64,000 bases of DNA from Streptomyces violaceoruber (GTDB lineage Bacteria > Actinomycetota > Actinomycetes > Streptomycetales > Streptomycetaceae). The translations under genes and the position numbers were made by a program. The stretch spans positions 2,728,001 through 2,792,000 of the forward strand of contig NZ_CP137734.1 in NCBI RefSeq assembly GCF_033406955.1, written 5' to 3'. Numbering within the stretch: the first letter of the stretch is position 1; every line of letters begins with the position of its first letter. The notes under the pieces are model-generated. The model did no database searches. It was not told the DNA's origin and was given only the letters and a program-made list of their open reading frames with translations. This document shows, piece after piece, positions 51,306 to 60,409 of this stretch.

Positions 51306-52481
51306 GTGTCAGGAAGGCTGCTGCGTCTGGTGTGTACGGCGGCGCTCACGGCCGGGATCGTCCTCGCGCCCGTGCCCGCCGCGGCCGGACCCGAACCCGG
51401 ACCCGGACCGGCCGAGGGGGCGGCCGGCGACCGTACCGTGGCCGGACTGCTGACGGACCTCCAGCGGCTGTACCGGGAGGCGGAGCGGGCCACCGAGACC
51501 TACAACGGCACCGAGGAGCGGCTGAAGCGGCAGCGCGCCCGGGTGCTGCGGCTGAACGCGGAGCTGACCCGGACCCGGCTGTCGCTGCGGGACAGCCGAG
51601 GCGCGGCCGGGCGGCTGGCCCGGCAGCAGTACCAGAACAGCAGCGACTTCTCCCCCTATCTGCGGCTGCTGCTCGCCCGCGACCCGCAGCACGCGCTCGA
51701 CCAGGGGCATGTGATCGGCAGGCTGTCCGAGGAGCGGGCCGAGACGGTGGGGCGGCTGACCGGCGACACGAAGAAGGCCGACGAGCTGGCCGGGCGGGCC
51801 CGCGCGGCCCTGGCCCGGCAGGCCGCCCTCGCCGAGCGCCAGGAGAGGGAACGGGACGGCGTGCGCGAACGCCTGCGCGCCGTCGAGGAGCTGCTCGCCT
51901 CCCTCACCCCGGAGCAGCTGGCCGCCCTGGCGGAGCTGGAGAAGAGCGGGATCGCCGAGGAGCAGGAGCGGTTCCTGGCGTCCGGCGCGCTCGGCGACGA
52001 CGCCAAGCCGTCCGCCGGGGGCGAGAGTGCGGTGCGCTTCGCGGTGGAGCAGCTCGGCAAGCCGTACGAGTGGGGCGCCGAGGGCCCGGCGTCGTACGAC
52101 TGCTCGGGGCTGACCTCGGTGGCCTGGGAGCGGGCCGGGACGCCGATCCCGCGCACCAGCCAGGAGCAGTGGGCCCGCCTCGACCACGTGCCGCTGGACG
52201 AGCTGCGCCCCGGCGACCTGGTCGTGTACTTCCCCGAGGCCACCCACGTGGCGATGTACCTCGGTGACGGCATGGTCGTCCAGGCACCGCGCCCCGGCGC
52301 CGACGTCAAGGTGTCGCCGATCGCCGCCAACCCGGTCCTGGGCGCCGTACGCCCCGACCCCGGCGGGGAGCCGGTATTGCGCTACACGCCGCCGAGGCTT
52401 CCCGCCGGGGCGGCGAACGGGTCCGACGAGGGGTACGCGGCCTCCTACGCGCCCGCGGCGCCCGAGACCTCGGCCAGGTAG
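51306..52481 (+). CDS. NlpC/P60 peptidoglycan hydrolase
   Basis: A 391-residue secreted cell-wall hydrolase. A signal peptide (LLRLVCTAALTAGIVLAPVPAAA) precedes a long coiled coil (~50-215) and an NlpC/P60 domain with Cys266 (YDCSGLTSVAWERAG) and His314 (ATHVAMYLG). It should cut gamma-D-Glu-diaminopimelate links. GTG at 51306 follows GGAGGTG. Its last 37 bases overlap the convergent StyA-like gene end. Confidence 0.93.
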   Translation: MSGRLLRLVCTAALTAGIVLAPVPAAAGPEPGPGPAEGAAGDRTVAGLLTDLQRLYREAERATETYNGTEERLKRQRARVLRLNAELTRTRLSLRDSRGAAGRLARQQYQNSSDFSPYLRLLLARDPQHALDQGHVIGRLSEERAETVGRLTGDTKKADELAGRARAALARQAALAERQERERDGVRERLRAVEELLASLTPEQLAALAELEKSGIAEEQERFLASGALGDDAKPSAGGESAVRFAVEQLGKPYEWGAEGPASYDCSGLTSVAWERAGTPIPRTSQEQWARLDHVPLDELRPGDLVVYFPEATHVAMYLGDGMVVQAPRPGADVKVSPIAANPVLGAVRPDPGGEPVLRYTPPRLPAGAANGSDEGYAASYAPAAPETSAR

Positions 52482-53707
52482 CCCTCGGTCTTCGCCGGGT
52501 CGTAGAAGAAGTTCTCGAAGTCCGACGGGTCGTTGAAGCCGTTGGCGAAACGGTCGGCGATGGGCTGGAGCTGCGTCGCCGCGCCGAACAGGTTGAGGAT
52601 GTGCTCCGGCGGCGGGGCCAGCATGGTGTTGGTCCACTTGGTGACGTGCTGCGCCGTCTCCCAGTAGCGGTCGAAGGTCTGCCGCATCCAGGTCTCGTCG
52701 AACTCCTGGTCGCCGTGCTCGATGATCGAGGCGAGGTAGGAGGCGGCGCACTTGGACGCGGAGTTGGAGCCCTGGCCGGTGATCGGGTCGTTGGCGACGA
52801 CCACGTCGGCGACGCCGAGGACCGCGCCGCCGCCGGGGAGGCGGCCGACCGGGTTGCGGACGGTGGGGGCGTACCGCCCGGCGAGGGTGCCGCCGGCGTC
52901 GGTCAGTTCGACCTTGGTGGCCCGCGCGTACTCCCAGGGGAGGAACTTCTCCATGAGTTCCAGGGTCAGGGAGAGGTGCTCCGCAGGGTCCTTGACGTCC
53001 TTGAAGGCGTCCAGCGGGCCGCCGGGTATGCCCTCCCAGAACAGGATGTCGGCGCGGCCGGAGGTGGTGAACGTCGGCATGATGAACATCTCGCCGACGC
53101 CGGGCACCAGGTTGCAGCGCACGGCCTCCGTCTCCGGGTGCTCGGGGCGCGGGCCCATCCCGTGCACGTAGGCGACGGCGAGGGCGCGCTGCGGTTCGCT
53201 GTACGGCGACCGCTCCGCGTCGCGGCCGAACATCTGGACCAGCTCGCCCTTGCCCGCCGAGACCAGGACGAGGTCGTAGGCACGGGAGAAGTAGTCGAGG
53301 TCGCCGACGGCCGCGCCGTGGATGACCAGCTGGCCGCCGCGCTGGGCGAAGGTCTCCATCCAGCCGGCCATCTTCACCCGCTGGTCGACCGACTGCGCGA
53401 AGCCGTCGAGGTGTCCGAGCCAGTCGATCGCGCGCTGCGAGGGGCCCGGGTCGAAGGAGCCGGGGGCCGCCACCGAGACGCCGAGTCCCTCGATCTTCGG
53501 GGCCTGGGACTCCCAGAAGTTCAGCTGGAGATCGCGCTCGTGCTGGAGTGCCGTGTGGAACATGCACTGCGTCGACATGACCCGGCCGGTGCGGATCTCG
53601 TCCGCGGTCCGGTTGGACATCAGGGTGACCTCGTAGCCGTGCGACTGCAGGCCGAGGGCGAGCTGGAGGCCGGACTGGCCGGCTCCGACGACGAGTATCT
53701 TCCGCAT
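52445..53707 (-). CDS. StyA-like FAD monooxygenase
   Basis: A 420-residue flavoprotein of the styrene monooxygenase type. The Rossmann motif is ILVVGAGQSGLQLALGL (4-20). Other family features are MSTQCMFHTALQHERDL, DLVLVSAGKGEL and NDPITGQGSNSASKCA. It needs an FADH2-supplying reductase, which is not adjacent. It lies 58 bases after cvnD on the same strand, so it may be read from the conservon. The spacer carries 14-bp direct repeats (53722-53760). The substrate is unknown. Confidence 0.92.
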   Translation of the reverse strand: MRKILVVGAGQSGLQLALGLQSHGYEVTLMSNRTADEIRTGRVMSTQCMFHTALQHERDLQLNFWESQAPKIEGLGVSVAAPGSFDPGPSQRAIDWLGHLDGFAQSVDQRVKMAGWMETFAQRGGQLVIHGAAVGDLDYFSRAYDLVLVSAGKGELVQMFGRDAERSPYSEPQRALAVAYVHGMGPRPEHPETEAVRCNLVPGVGEMFIMPTFTTSGRADILFWEGIPGGPLDAFKDVKDPAEHLSLTLELMEKFLPWEYARATKVELTDAGGTLAGRYAPTVRNPVGRLPGGGAVLGVADVVVANDPITGQGSNSASKCAASYLASIIEHGDQEFDETWMRQTFDRYWETAQHVTKWTNTMLAPPPEHILNLFGAATQLQPIADRFANGFNDPSDFENFFYDPAKTEGYLAEVSGAAGA

Positions 53708-53765
53708 GCGGTTTCCGTCTCCTGGTCGAGGGCGTCTGGTCGAGGGCGTCTGGTCGGGGGTTCGT

Positions 53766-54407
53766 CTACTCGGGGGTTTCGTCGAGCGCGTGACCCACGA
53801 GGGACAAGAGGGTCTCGATGGCCGAGATCCGACGGCGCGCGTCCATGATCATGACAGGTATGTGCGCCGGGATCGTCAGCGCCTCCCGCACGTCCTCCGC
53901 CTCGAACAGCTCGCTGCCGTCGAAGTGGTTGACCGCGACGACGTAGGGCAGTCCGCAGCTCTCGAAGTAGTCGAGGGCCGGCCAGCAGTCCTTCAGCCGC
54001 CGGGTGTCGGCCAGGACGACGGCGCCGATCGCGCCGCGCACCAGGTCGTCCCACATGAACCAGAACCGCTGCTGGCCCGGCGTGCCGAACAGGTAGAGCA
54101 CCAGGTCGTCGTCGAGCGTGATGCGGCCGAAGTCCATGGCCACGGTGGTGGTGAGCTTGCCCGGGGTGGCGGTGAGGTCGTCGGTCTCCTCGCTCGCCTC
54201 GGTCATCAGCGCCTCGGTCTGCAGGGGCGTGATCTCCGAGACGGCGGTGACCAGCGTGGTCTTGCCGACCCCGAAACCTCCCGCGACGACGATCTTCGTG
54301 GCGACCGGCGCGCGGGTGGGATCGGTCTGCCAGGGCTGCACGGGCCCGTCGGTGTCGACGAGCGGGGGGACGCCGAACGCGGCGGCGTCAGAGACGACGG
54401 AGTCCAC
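53766..54407 (-). CDS. cvnD: Conservon GTP-binding protein CvnD
   Basis: A 213-residue MglA/Ras-like small GTPase. The P-loop is GGFGVGKTTLV, switch regions follow with TTVAMDFGRI and FGTPGQQRF, and the guanine-specificity motif is NHFDG in place of NKxD. GTG at 54407 lies inside the end of cvnC. It works with CvnA-C as a membrane-linked switch. Conservons regulate development and metabolism in Streptomyces. Confidence 0.95.
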   Translation of the reverse strand: MDSVVSDAAAFGVPPLVDTDGPVQPWQTDPTRAPVATKIVVAGGFGVGKTTLVTAVSEITPLQTEALMTEASEETDDLTATPGKLTTTVAMDFGRITLDDDLVLYLFGTPGQQRFWFMWDDLVRGAIGAVVLADTRRLKDCWPALDYFESCGLPYVVAVNHFDGSELFEAEDVREALTIPAHIPVMIMDARRRISAIETLLSLVGHALDETPE

Positions 54408-54840
54408 TGAGCACCCTTTCGAGCAGAGCGCGGTCCGGGCGGCCCGTGCCGTGGCCGGTCCCGGTGCCGTACACACGGATCTTTCCCTGGTCCGCCAGGT
54501 CGCTGAGGAGCACCCGGACGACGCCGAGCGGCATCTTCAGCAGCGCGGCGATCTCGGCCACCGTACGCATCCGGCGGCACAGTTCGACGATGGCCCGCAT
54601 CTCCGGCATCACGCGGGAGGTGAGACCGCCGTTCGTCAGTTCCCTGCGCTCCTCGGCGGCTTCGAGCGCGGCGGTGCCGGCGGTGGCGCCGACGAACGTC
54701 TCGACGAGCAGCACGTGACCGAAGCGGGTGCGGCCGCCGGTGAGCGAGTAGGGGCGTACGCGGGCCGGTTTGCGGTCGGCGCCGCGGACGGGGAGGTTGC
54801 CCCGGCCGTTAGTGCCGGGTTTTCCGGGACTGCTGCTCAT
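54388..54840 (-). CDS. cvnC: Conservon DUF742 protein CvnC
   Basis: A 150-residue protein with the DUF742 winged-helix-like domain (RVRPYSLTGGRTRFGHVLLVE in part, LCRRMRTVAEIAALLKMPLGVV, VLLSDLADQGKIRVYG). The N-terminus is disordered. ATG at 54840 overlaps the cvnB stop, and its 3' end overlaps cvnD by 20 bases, showing tight coupling. Confidence 0.94.
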   Translation of the reverse strand: MSSSPGKPGTNGRGNLPVRGADRKPARVRPYSLTGGRTRFGHVLLVETFVGATAGTAALEAAEERRELTNGGLTSRVMPEMRAIVELCRRMRTVAEIAALLKMPLGVVRVLLSDLADQGKIRVYGTGTGHGTGRPDRALLERVLSGLRRL

Positions 54841-55367
54841 CGGGCGCTCCCCGTCGGCTCGGACGACACGGACGACTCGGACGACTCGGACTCCAGGGAC
54901 TTCCGCAGCTCGGTGCGGAGTTCGGGGGTCAGGACGTGGCCGGCGCGGCCGACGAAGAGCGCCATGTGGTACGCCACGACGCTCATGTCGCACTCCGCCG
55001 AGCCGTGCACGCCGAGCAGCGATCCGTCGCTGATCGACATCACGAACAGGCTGCCCTCGTCCATGGCGACCATCGTGTGCTTCACCGGGCCGAAGTCCAT
55101 CAGCCGGGCGGCGCCGACGGTCAGGCTGCCCACGCCGGAGACGACGGTGGCGAGGTCGGCCGCGGAGCCGCGCGGGCCCGCCCGGGGCGTCTCGCGGGCC
55201 TGCCGGGCCTCCTCGTTGCGGCCGGGGTCCGAGGACAGGAGCAGGAGCCCGTCGGAGGAGACCACGGCGACCGACCGGATGCCGGGCACCTCCTCGACGA
55301 GGTTGGTCAGCAGCCAGTGGAGATTGCGGGCTTCACTGCTCAGTCCGAACGTACTGGGAGCGGTCAA
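54837..55367 (-). CDS. cvnB: Conservon roadblock/LC7 protein CvnB
   Basis: A 176-residue roadblock-fold protein (LLTNLVEEVPGIRSVAVVSS, GLLLLSSDPGR, HTMVAMDEGSLFVMSI), expected to act with the small GTPase CvnD. The start is a rare TTG at 55367 that overlaps the cvnA stop as TTGA, with GGAGG well placed upstream. The C-terminal tail is Ser/Glu-rich with repeated SES units. Confidence 0.94.
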   Translation of the reverse strand: MTAPSTFGLSSEARNLHWLLTNLVEEVPGIRSVAVVSSDGLLLLSSDPGRNEEARQARETPRAGPRGSAADLATVVSGVGSLTVGAARLMDFGPVKHTMVAMDEGSLFVMSISDGSLLGVHGSAECDMSVVAYHMALFVGRAGHVLTPELRTELRKSLESESSESSVSSEPTGSAR

Positions 55368-58300
55368 CTGCTTGCCTCCTCGACGGTGCCCCCCGTGGCT
55401 TCTTCGGTTGTGCCCGCCCCGGTGTCCGGCGCCTGGTCCTGCCCGGGGCGGTCGGCGATCTCCGCCTCGACGTCCCGGCGGCCGGCCTCCGCGCCGCGGC
55501 GGAATCCGCCCAGCCGCCGGCGGAGCGCGTCGGCGTCGACGGAACCCGAGGTGCGCGGACGCGGCACCGCGGCCGGGGTGGTGAGCTTCGGGGTCCGCTT
55601 GGGCAGGCCCTTGTCGGTGACCGGTTCGGCCCGCGTGGACGGGGCCGGTTCCTGCTGCCCGCCGGTCTCCTCCGCCGTGTCCGGTACGCGGTCGTGGGCG
55701 TCGGGTCCGATGGCGTACGGGCCGGGGTCGGTCTCCGGCCGGGTCTCCGGTTCCGCGAGGGCCGGCAGGAACAGGGCCATCGTGGCGTCGTCGGGGAGGT
55801 CGCTGCCGGGGGCGGGACCGTCCTGGGCGGACACCGTCTCCCCCGCGGGTTCCGGGGGCACCGGCCCGGCCGGGTCTTCGCGCTCGTCGGGTTCCGGAGT
55901 CTGCGGCGCGTCCGCGTGGGACGCGTCCGCCTCGGCACGGCGTACGGCTTCCTCCGCCGAGGCGACCAGCGGGTCGATGACCGGCTCGGCACCGGGGCCC
56001 GCGTCCTCCCCGGCACCTTGCTCCGCCGTCTCCGACTTCCCCGCCGTCCTAGCCTTCTCGGCCTTCTCGGCCGTCCCAGCCCTCTCGGCCGTCCCAGCCC
56101 TCTCGGCCGTCCCAGCCCTCTCGGCCGTCTCGGACTTCTCCGCCGTCTCGGACTTCTCCGTCCGCCCGTGCAGGACGTTGGAGTTGGCCTCCGCGTCGGC
56201 GCCGGGCAGGGAGAAGGAGCCGGTGCCGTCGGACACCGGCACGGTCGGGGCCAGCGCGGCCGGCGGGGCGGCGGCCAGCAGCGGGCTCGGCAGGACGACG
56301 ACGGCAGCGACGCCGCCCTGCTTCTGCTCCCGCAGCCGTACCCGCGCCCCGTGCCGGTGGGCGAGCCGGGCGACGACGTAGAGGCCGAGCCCCAGACCGT
56401 CCTCGCCCTCCTGGTCGTACGGCGCGTCCGGGTCGAAGTCGGTGAGGCGGGCGTTGAGCCGCTGGAGGCGTTCGGTGGCCATGCCGATGCCCTCGTCCTG
56501 GACGGAGAGCATCACCTCGCCGTTCTCCAGGAGCCAGCCGGAGACCTCGACGGGCAGGTCCGGCGGCGAGAAGGAGGTGGCGTTCTCCATCAGCTCGGCC
56601 AGCAGGTGGGAGAGGTCGTCGGCGGCGAACCCGGCCACGTGGGCGTGCGGCGGCAGCGCGGCGATGCGCACCCGCTCGTACCGCTCGATCTCGCTGACCG
56701 CGGCGCGGACCACGTCGACCAGCGGCACCGGCGAGGCGCTGTGCTGGACGTGCTCGGTGCCGGCGAGGACGAGGAGGTTCTCGCTGTGCCGGCGCATGAC
56801 CGTGGCGAAGTGGTCGAGCTTGAACAGGGTGGCGAGGCGGTCCGGGTCCTGCTCGCGCTCCTCCAGGCTCTCGATGACCGCGAGTTGCCGCTCGACCAGG
56901 CCGAGGGTGCGCAGTGCGAGGCTGACGAAGGTGGAGCCGATGCTCTTGCGCACCACCTCCAGCTGGGCGGCGGACTCGGCGAGTTCGGTGCGCAGTTCCT
57001 CGCGGGCGTCGGCCATCTTCTGCCGCTGGCCGACCAGGTGCTTGCGGTCGGACTCCAGCGTGGCGACCCGTCCGGCGAGCGTGGCGGCGTGCGTGTGCAG
57101 GGCGTTGACGGAGCGGACGACCTGCGCGAACTCGTCGTTGCGGCCGGTGAAGGCGACCGGCTCCTCGGTCGTCGGGTCCGCCGCGCCGGCCAGCCGGGCC
57201 GAGCCGCGGCGCAGCACCGACAGCGGGCGGGTGAGGGTGCGGGCCAGGGCGGTGGCGATACCGACGGCGAGCAGGATCAGGGCGCCGAGGACGGCGATCC
57301 GGATCTCCAGCGCGGTGACGTCGTCGTCGCGCAACTGCTCCAGGGCCGCGACGCGCTTCTCGTACAGGGCGGACTCGGCACCGCGCATCGCGTCGACGCG
57401 GGCGGAGAGCGCCGCGTCCAGCCGCTTGGTACTGGTGCCGAGGTCGCGGTCGGAGAGCGTCGGCTCGTCGGTGAGGCCGGCGAGGTACTTCTCGGCGGAG
57501 TTGACCTCGGGACCGGCGACCGTGGCGTCGAAGCTGCCGCGCGCCTCCTTGGGAGCGCCCTCGCGGAAGTCGGCGAGGGCCGCATCGGAGCGCACCCGGG
57601 CCTGCTGGGCGGCGGCGGCGAGGGCGTCGCGCTGCTCGGCGTCGGCGTCCGAGGAGGTGGTCGTCTCGGTCGGCAGGCCGGTGACCGGGTCGATGACGGT
57701 CTCGGTGGTGCTCGGCACGTTCAGGGCCGCCAGCAGCAGGCCGCGGGTGGCGGCGGCCTGCTGGACGGCGGTGTCCAGCTCGGCGAGGGCGTACGCGCCG
57801 GAGCCCGCGCGGGGCGGCATCTCCTCGCCCAGCTTCTCGGCCAGGGCGTGGAGTTCGGTGATCGCCTCCGAGTACGCCTGGTGGGCCTCCAGCGCGGTGC
57901 TCTTGCCGGTGAGGGCGGCGCGGCGCAGCGCGGCGACGGCGTCGAGGTCCTCGCGCAGGGAGGCGGGCGTGTCGGTGTCGGCGCGCAGCTCCTCCACCTG
58001 GCGGTCGACGCGGGCGCTGCGCTGCTCGGAGGGCGCCTTCGACTTGGGGCGGCCGGCCGCGATGTAGGGGGTGACCTCGTCGCGCTCGTCGGCCAGGGAG
58101 TGGGCGAGGGTCAGCGCGCCCTGGGTCTGCTCGGCGAGCGTCACCAGTTCCTGGGAGTCGTGCAGTTGCCCGGAGGCGGCCACGACCGAGGGGGCTCCGG
58201 CCCCGGCGACGGCGGCGGCCACGACGGCCACCGCGACGATGAGGCGGTTGCGTACGTGGGTGGCACGGCCCTTGCCGACGGGAGCCTCCGGCGGCGGCGG

Positions 58301-58396
58301 AGGGGTGGAGGTACCGGGGGTGCGCTCCGCGCTCCCCACGGGGGCCGTCTGCTTGCCTGTGCGACGAGGCCGCGTCTTCTGCACCGGTGCTCGCAT
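55364..58396 (-). CDS. cvnA: Conservon sensor kinase-like protein CvnA
   Basis: A 1010-residue membrane protein. TM1 (LIVAVAVVAAAVAGAGAPSV, ~50-70) and TM2 (IAVLGALILLAVGIATALA) flank a large extracytoplasmic nitrate-sensor-like domain, followed by HAMP, a helical segment where the phospho-His is not obvious, and an HATPase domain (LLAELMENATSFSPP, VQDEGIGM, GLGLGLYVVARLA). The ~270-residue C-terminal tail is disordered, Glu/Ala/Pro-rich, with short tandem repeats. ATG at 58396. It heads the cvnABCD operon. Confidence 0.94.
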   Translation of the reverse strand: MRAPVQKTRPRRTGKQTAPVGSAERTPGTSTPPPPPEAPVGKGRATHVRNRLIVAVAVVAAAVAGAGAPSVVAASGQLHDSQELVTLAEQTQGALTLAHSLADERDEVTPYIAAGRPKSKAPSEQRSARVDRQVEELRADTDTPASLREDLDAVAALRRAALTGKSTALEAHQAYSEAITELHALAEKLGEEMPPRAGSGAYALAELDTAVQQAAATRGLLLAALNVPSTTETVIDPVTGLPTETTTSSDADAEQRDALAAAAQQARVRSDAALADFREGAPKEARGSFDATVAGPEVNSAEKYLAGLTDEPTLSDRDLGTSTKRLDAALSARVDAMRGAESALYEKRVAALEQLRDDDVTALEIRIAVLGALILLAVGIATALARTLTRPLSVLRRGSARLAGAADPTTEEPVAFTGRNDEFAQVVRSVNALHTHAATLAGRVATLESDRKHLVGQRQKMADAREELRTELAESAAQLEVVRKSIGSTFVSLALRTLGLVERQLAVIESLEEREQDPDRLATLFKLDHFATVMRRHSENLLVLAGTEHVQHSASPVPLVDVVRAAVSEIERYERVRIAALPPHAHVAGFAADDLSHLLAELMENATSFSPPDLPVEVSGWLLENGEVMLSVQDEGIGMATERLQRLNARLTDFDPDAPYDQEGEDGLGLGLYVVARLAHRHGARVRLREQKQGGVAAVVVLPSPLLAAAPPAALAPTVPVSDGTGSFSLPGADAEANSNVLHGRTEKSETAEKSETAERAGTAERAGTAERAGTAEKAEKARTAGKSETAEQGAGEDAGPGAEPVIDPLVASAEEAVRRAEADASHADAPQTPEPDEREDPAGPVPPEPAGETVSAQDGPAPGSDLPDDATMALFLPALAEPETRPETDPGPYAIGPDAHDRVPDTAEETGGQQEPAPSTRAEPVTDKGLPKRTPKLTTPAAVPRPRTSGSVDADALRRRLGGFRRGAEAGRRDVEAEIADRPGQDQAPDTGAGTTEEATGGTVEEASS
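56041..56160 (-). repeat. 18-bp tandem repeats in the cvnA tail
   Basis: Three near-exact copies of an 18-bp unit (ctcggccgtcccagccct on the plus strand) flanked by related 9-bp units. They encode AERAGT-type hexapeptides within residues ~746-786. The length is a multiple of three, so copy-number change would keep the frame. Confidence 0.8.
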
Positions 58397-58853
58397 TCCT
58401 GACTCGTGTACCCGTGGGCCCGGGTGGCGCTCCGTCAACTGGCCGGCCGGGGGCGCGTGCACCCACTGCCGGGCGCTGGGCTGTTCCCCGGCCGCCGGCC
58501 GCGCGTCGGGCGGGGAAACCGCGTGAGCGGGGCAGTCCCCCCCCCCACCGGTTCCCGACCCTCCCAGTGCCGGTGGGCGGTGAGCGCGCATCGTCCGACC
58601 CGCCACCCGAAGGAGTGAACCCCGGAGGGGAGTTGAGGAGCAAGTTCCCCCGGCGCATGCCGCACGGTAGCCCGGCGAGCCGGTTGGACGTCTGCGACGG
58701 GCGGTGGCACTATGTGCCGCCACGCACCGACGGATCTTGGAATTCCATCCCAAATCCGGCGCCTGACCTGCGTCGCCGCCTCGATTCCGGGAGAACCCGA
58801 GGAAGGTGCCAGCCTTTTGCGAACGCTGTGAAGGGGTCGTGCAGACTGGCCGG
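58397..58853. promoter_or_regulatory. Divergent intergenic region cvnA / PP2C gene
   Basis: 457 bases between two divergent genes. No gene is supported on either strand; frames here are the antisense of neighbours or lack start signals. It should hold both promoters. AT-rich stretches occur near 58738-58760 and 58815. A G-then-C-rich block (GGGGCAGTCCCCCCCCCCACC, 58529-58549, in part) is notable. Confidence 0.5.
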
Positions 58854-59645
58854 ATGCGTACGGAACTCGTCTCGGAACCAGGCCTCGCCGACCAGCCCAA
58901 CGAGGACTTCGCGAGCGTCGGACTACCCGCCTCGGGACAGGGTGGTTCACTCGTCGTCCTCGACGGTGTGACGCCGCCACGGACCGCGACGGGCTGTCTG
59001 CATTCCGTGCCCTGGTTCACCGCGCGCCTCGGTGGAGCGCTGACCGAACTGACCGTTTCACTCCCGGATCTTCCCCTCGCCGAGGCCCTGTCCCGCGGCA
59101 TCGCGCGTACCGCCGCGGCGCACGCGGAAACCTGTGACCTTTCTCACCCGCGCACGCCGCAGGCAACCGTGGTCCTGGCGCGCTGGTCCGCGGCCGCCTT
59201 CGAGTACCTGGTCCTGTCCGACTCCGCCCTCCTGCTGGAGGCTCCCGACGGCACCCTCACCCCCGTCCTGGACGACCGGCTGGCCCGGCTGCCCCGCTCG
59301 GCCCTCGTGAGCGACGCGGTGATCGACGCCGGGCTGCGCAACAAGGAGGGCGGCTTCTTCACGGCCGCGGCCGACCCCGCCGTGGCGGCGCGCGCCGTGA
59401 CGGGGGTGCTCCCGCGCGGTGCGGTGCGGACGCTGGCGGCGCTCACGGACGGGGCCGCGCGGTGGGTGGAGAAGTTCGGGGAGGGCGACTGGGCGGACTG
59501 CCTGGCGCTGGTCCGCAAGCAGGGCGCGCAGGCCCTGGTGGACCGGGTGCGGGAGCTGGAGCGCGCGGACGCGGCCGACGGCCGGGCGTTCCTCGGGCGC
59601 AGCAAGACGCACGACGACGCGACGGTGGTCTACGCCGAGTTGTGA
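58854..59645 (+). CDS. PP2C-like protein phosphatase domain protein
   Basis: A 263-residue protein with features of the PPM fold: NEDF near residue 16, VVLDGVTPPR (metal-site DG), a central strand QATVVLARWSAAAFEYLVL and the C-terminal KTHDDATVVYAEL, where DD is the second metal site. It may dephosphorylate Ser/Thr proteins, or be a variant with altered metal ligands because the first RxxNED motif is shifted. Divergent from cvnA. Confidence 0.82.
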   Translation: MRTELVSEPGLADQPNEDFASVGLPASGQGGSLVVLDGVTPPRTATGCLHSVPWFTARLGGALTELTVSLPDLPLAEALSRGIARTAAAHAETCDLSHPRTPQATVVLARWSAAAFEYLVLSDSALLLEAPDGTLTPVLDDRLARLPRSALVSDAVIDAGLRNKEGGFFTAAADPAVAARAVTGVLPRGAVRTLAALTDGAARWVEKFGEGDWADCLALVRKQGAQALVDRVRELERADAADGRAFLGRSKTHDDATVVYAEL

Positions 59646-59666
59646 GACGGACGGACGGCGCCGGTA

Positions 59667-60161
59667 CTACTTCTCCATCCCCCGGTTGAGTTCGTGCAGC
59701 AGCCGGGCCAGTTCCGTCACCTCGCGCGGGTCCCAGCCGGCGAGCCGCCGGGCATACCGGGCGCGGCGGGCCTCCCGGACCCGGCCGACGCGTTCCTGGC
59801 CCTCCGGGGTCAGGGTGACCAGCCAGGCCCGGCCGTCGGCGGGGTCGGGCTCACGGGCGACGAGCCCGAGTTCCTCCAGCGCGCGCAGCTGGCGGGACAT
59901 GGTGGCCTTGCCGACGCCGATGAAGGCGGCGAGGTCGGTGGCGCGCTGGCCGCCGCACTCGCCGAGCCGCACGAGCAGGCCGTACGCGGACGACTCCAGG
60001 TCGGGGTGGACCTCCCGGGCCATCTCGCCCTGGTTGGCCCGGGCCCGCCGCAGCAGGACGGTCAGCTCCCGCTCCAGGGCCAGGAACTCCGGTTGGTTCA
60101 CACCACTGCCGGACAGGTGGGATTCGCCCCCGCGACCGCCGCCGTTCCCGTCTTCGTGCAC
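59667..60161 (-). CDS. MarR-family transcriptional regulator
   Basis: A 164-residue winged-helix regulator (GECGGQRATDLAAFIGVGKA, TMSRQLRALEELGLVAREPD, DGRAWLVTLTPEGQ). GTG at 60161 has AGGGG seven bases upstream and gives the usual family length; the frame is open further upstream. It converges with the PP2C-like gene and is divergent from the muramidase gene 248 bases away. Confidence 0.88.
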   Translation of the reverse strand: MHEDGNGGGRGGESHLSGSGVNQPEFLALERELTVLLRRARANQGEMAREVHPDLESSAYGLLVRLGECGGQRATDLAAFIGVGKATMSRQLRALEELGLVAREPDPADGRAWLVTLTPEGQERVGRVREARRARYARRLAGWDPREVTELARLLHELNRGMEK

Positions 60162-60409
60162 GTCAGCCCCTGCCTCGATTTTCCGGTCCTGAAAGTTTCC
60201 GCCACGGGCCGCCATCGCCGCAGCTCGCCAAGTATTTCGCAGGCTTAGACCAACGGCGGCTCCCGGTCCTCTTCCACCCGCCGTTTCTACGTGCGTAGAG
60301 TCTTCACCGGACCTCCGGATGGCATGCGCACGCCATCCGTACACCATCCAGGGGTTCTCCCCACTCGCGCATCCCCCACGGAGCACCACCGAGCCATCGG
60401 AGGCACGTC

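Noticed and set aside
55694..58402. 902-codon plus-strand frame opposite cvnA
   Set aside because: Antisense of cvnA; composition is Gly/Val/Arg-rich without any motif.
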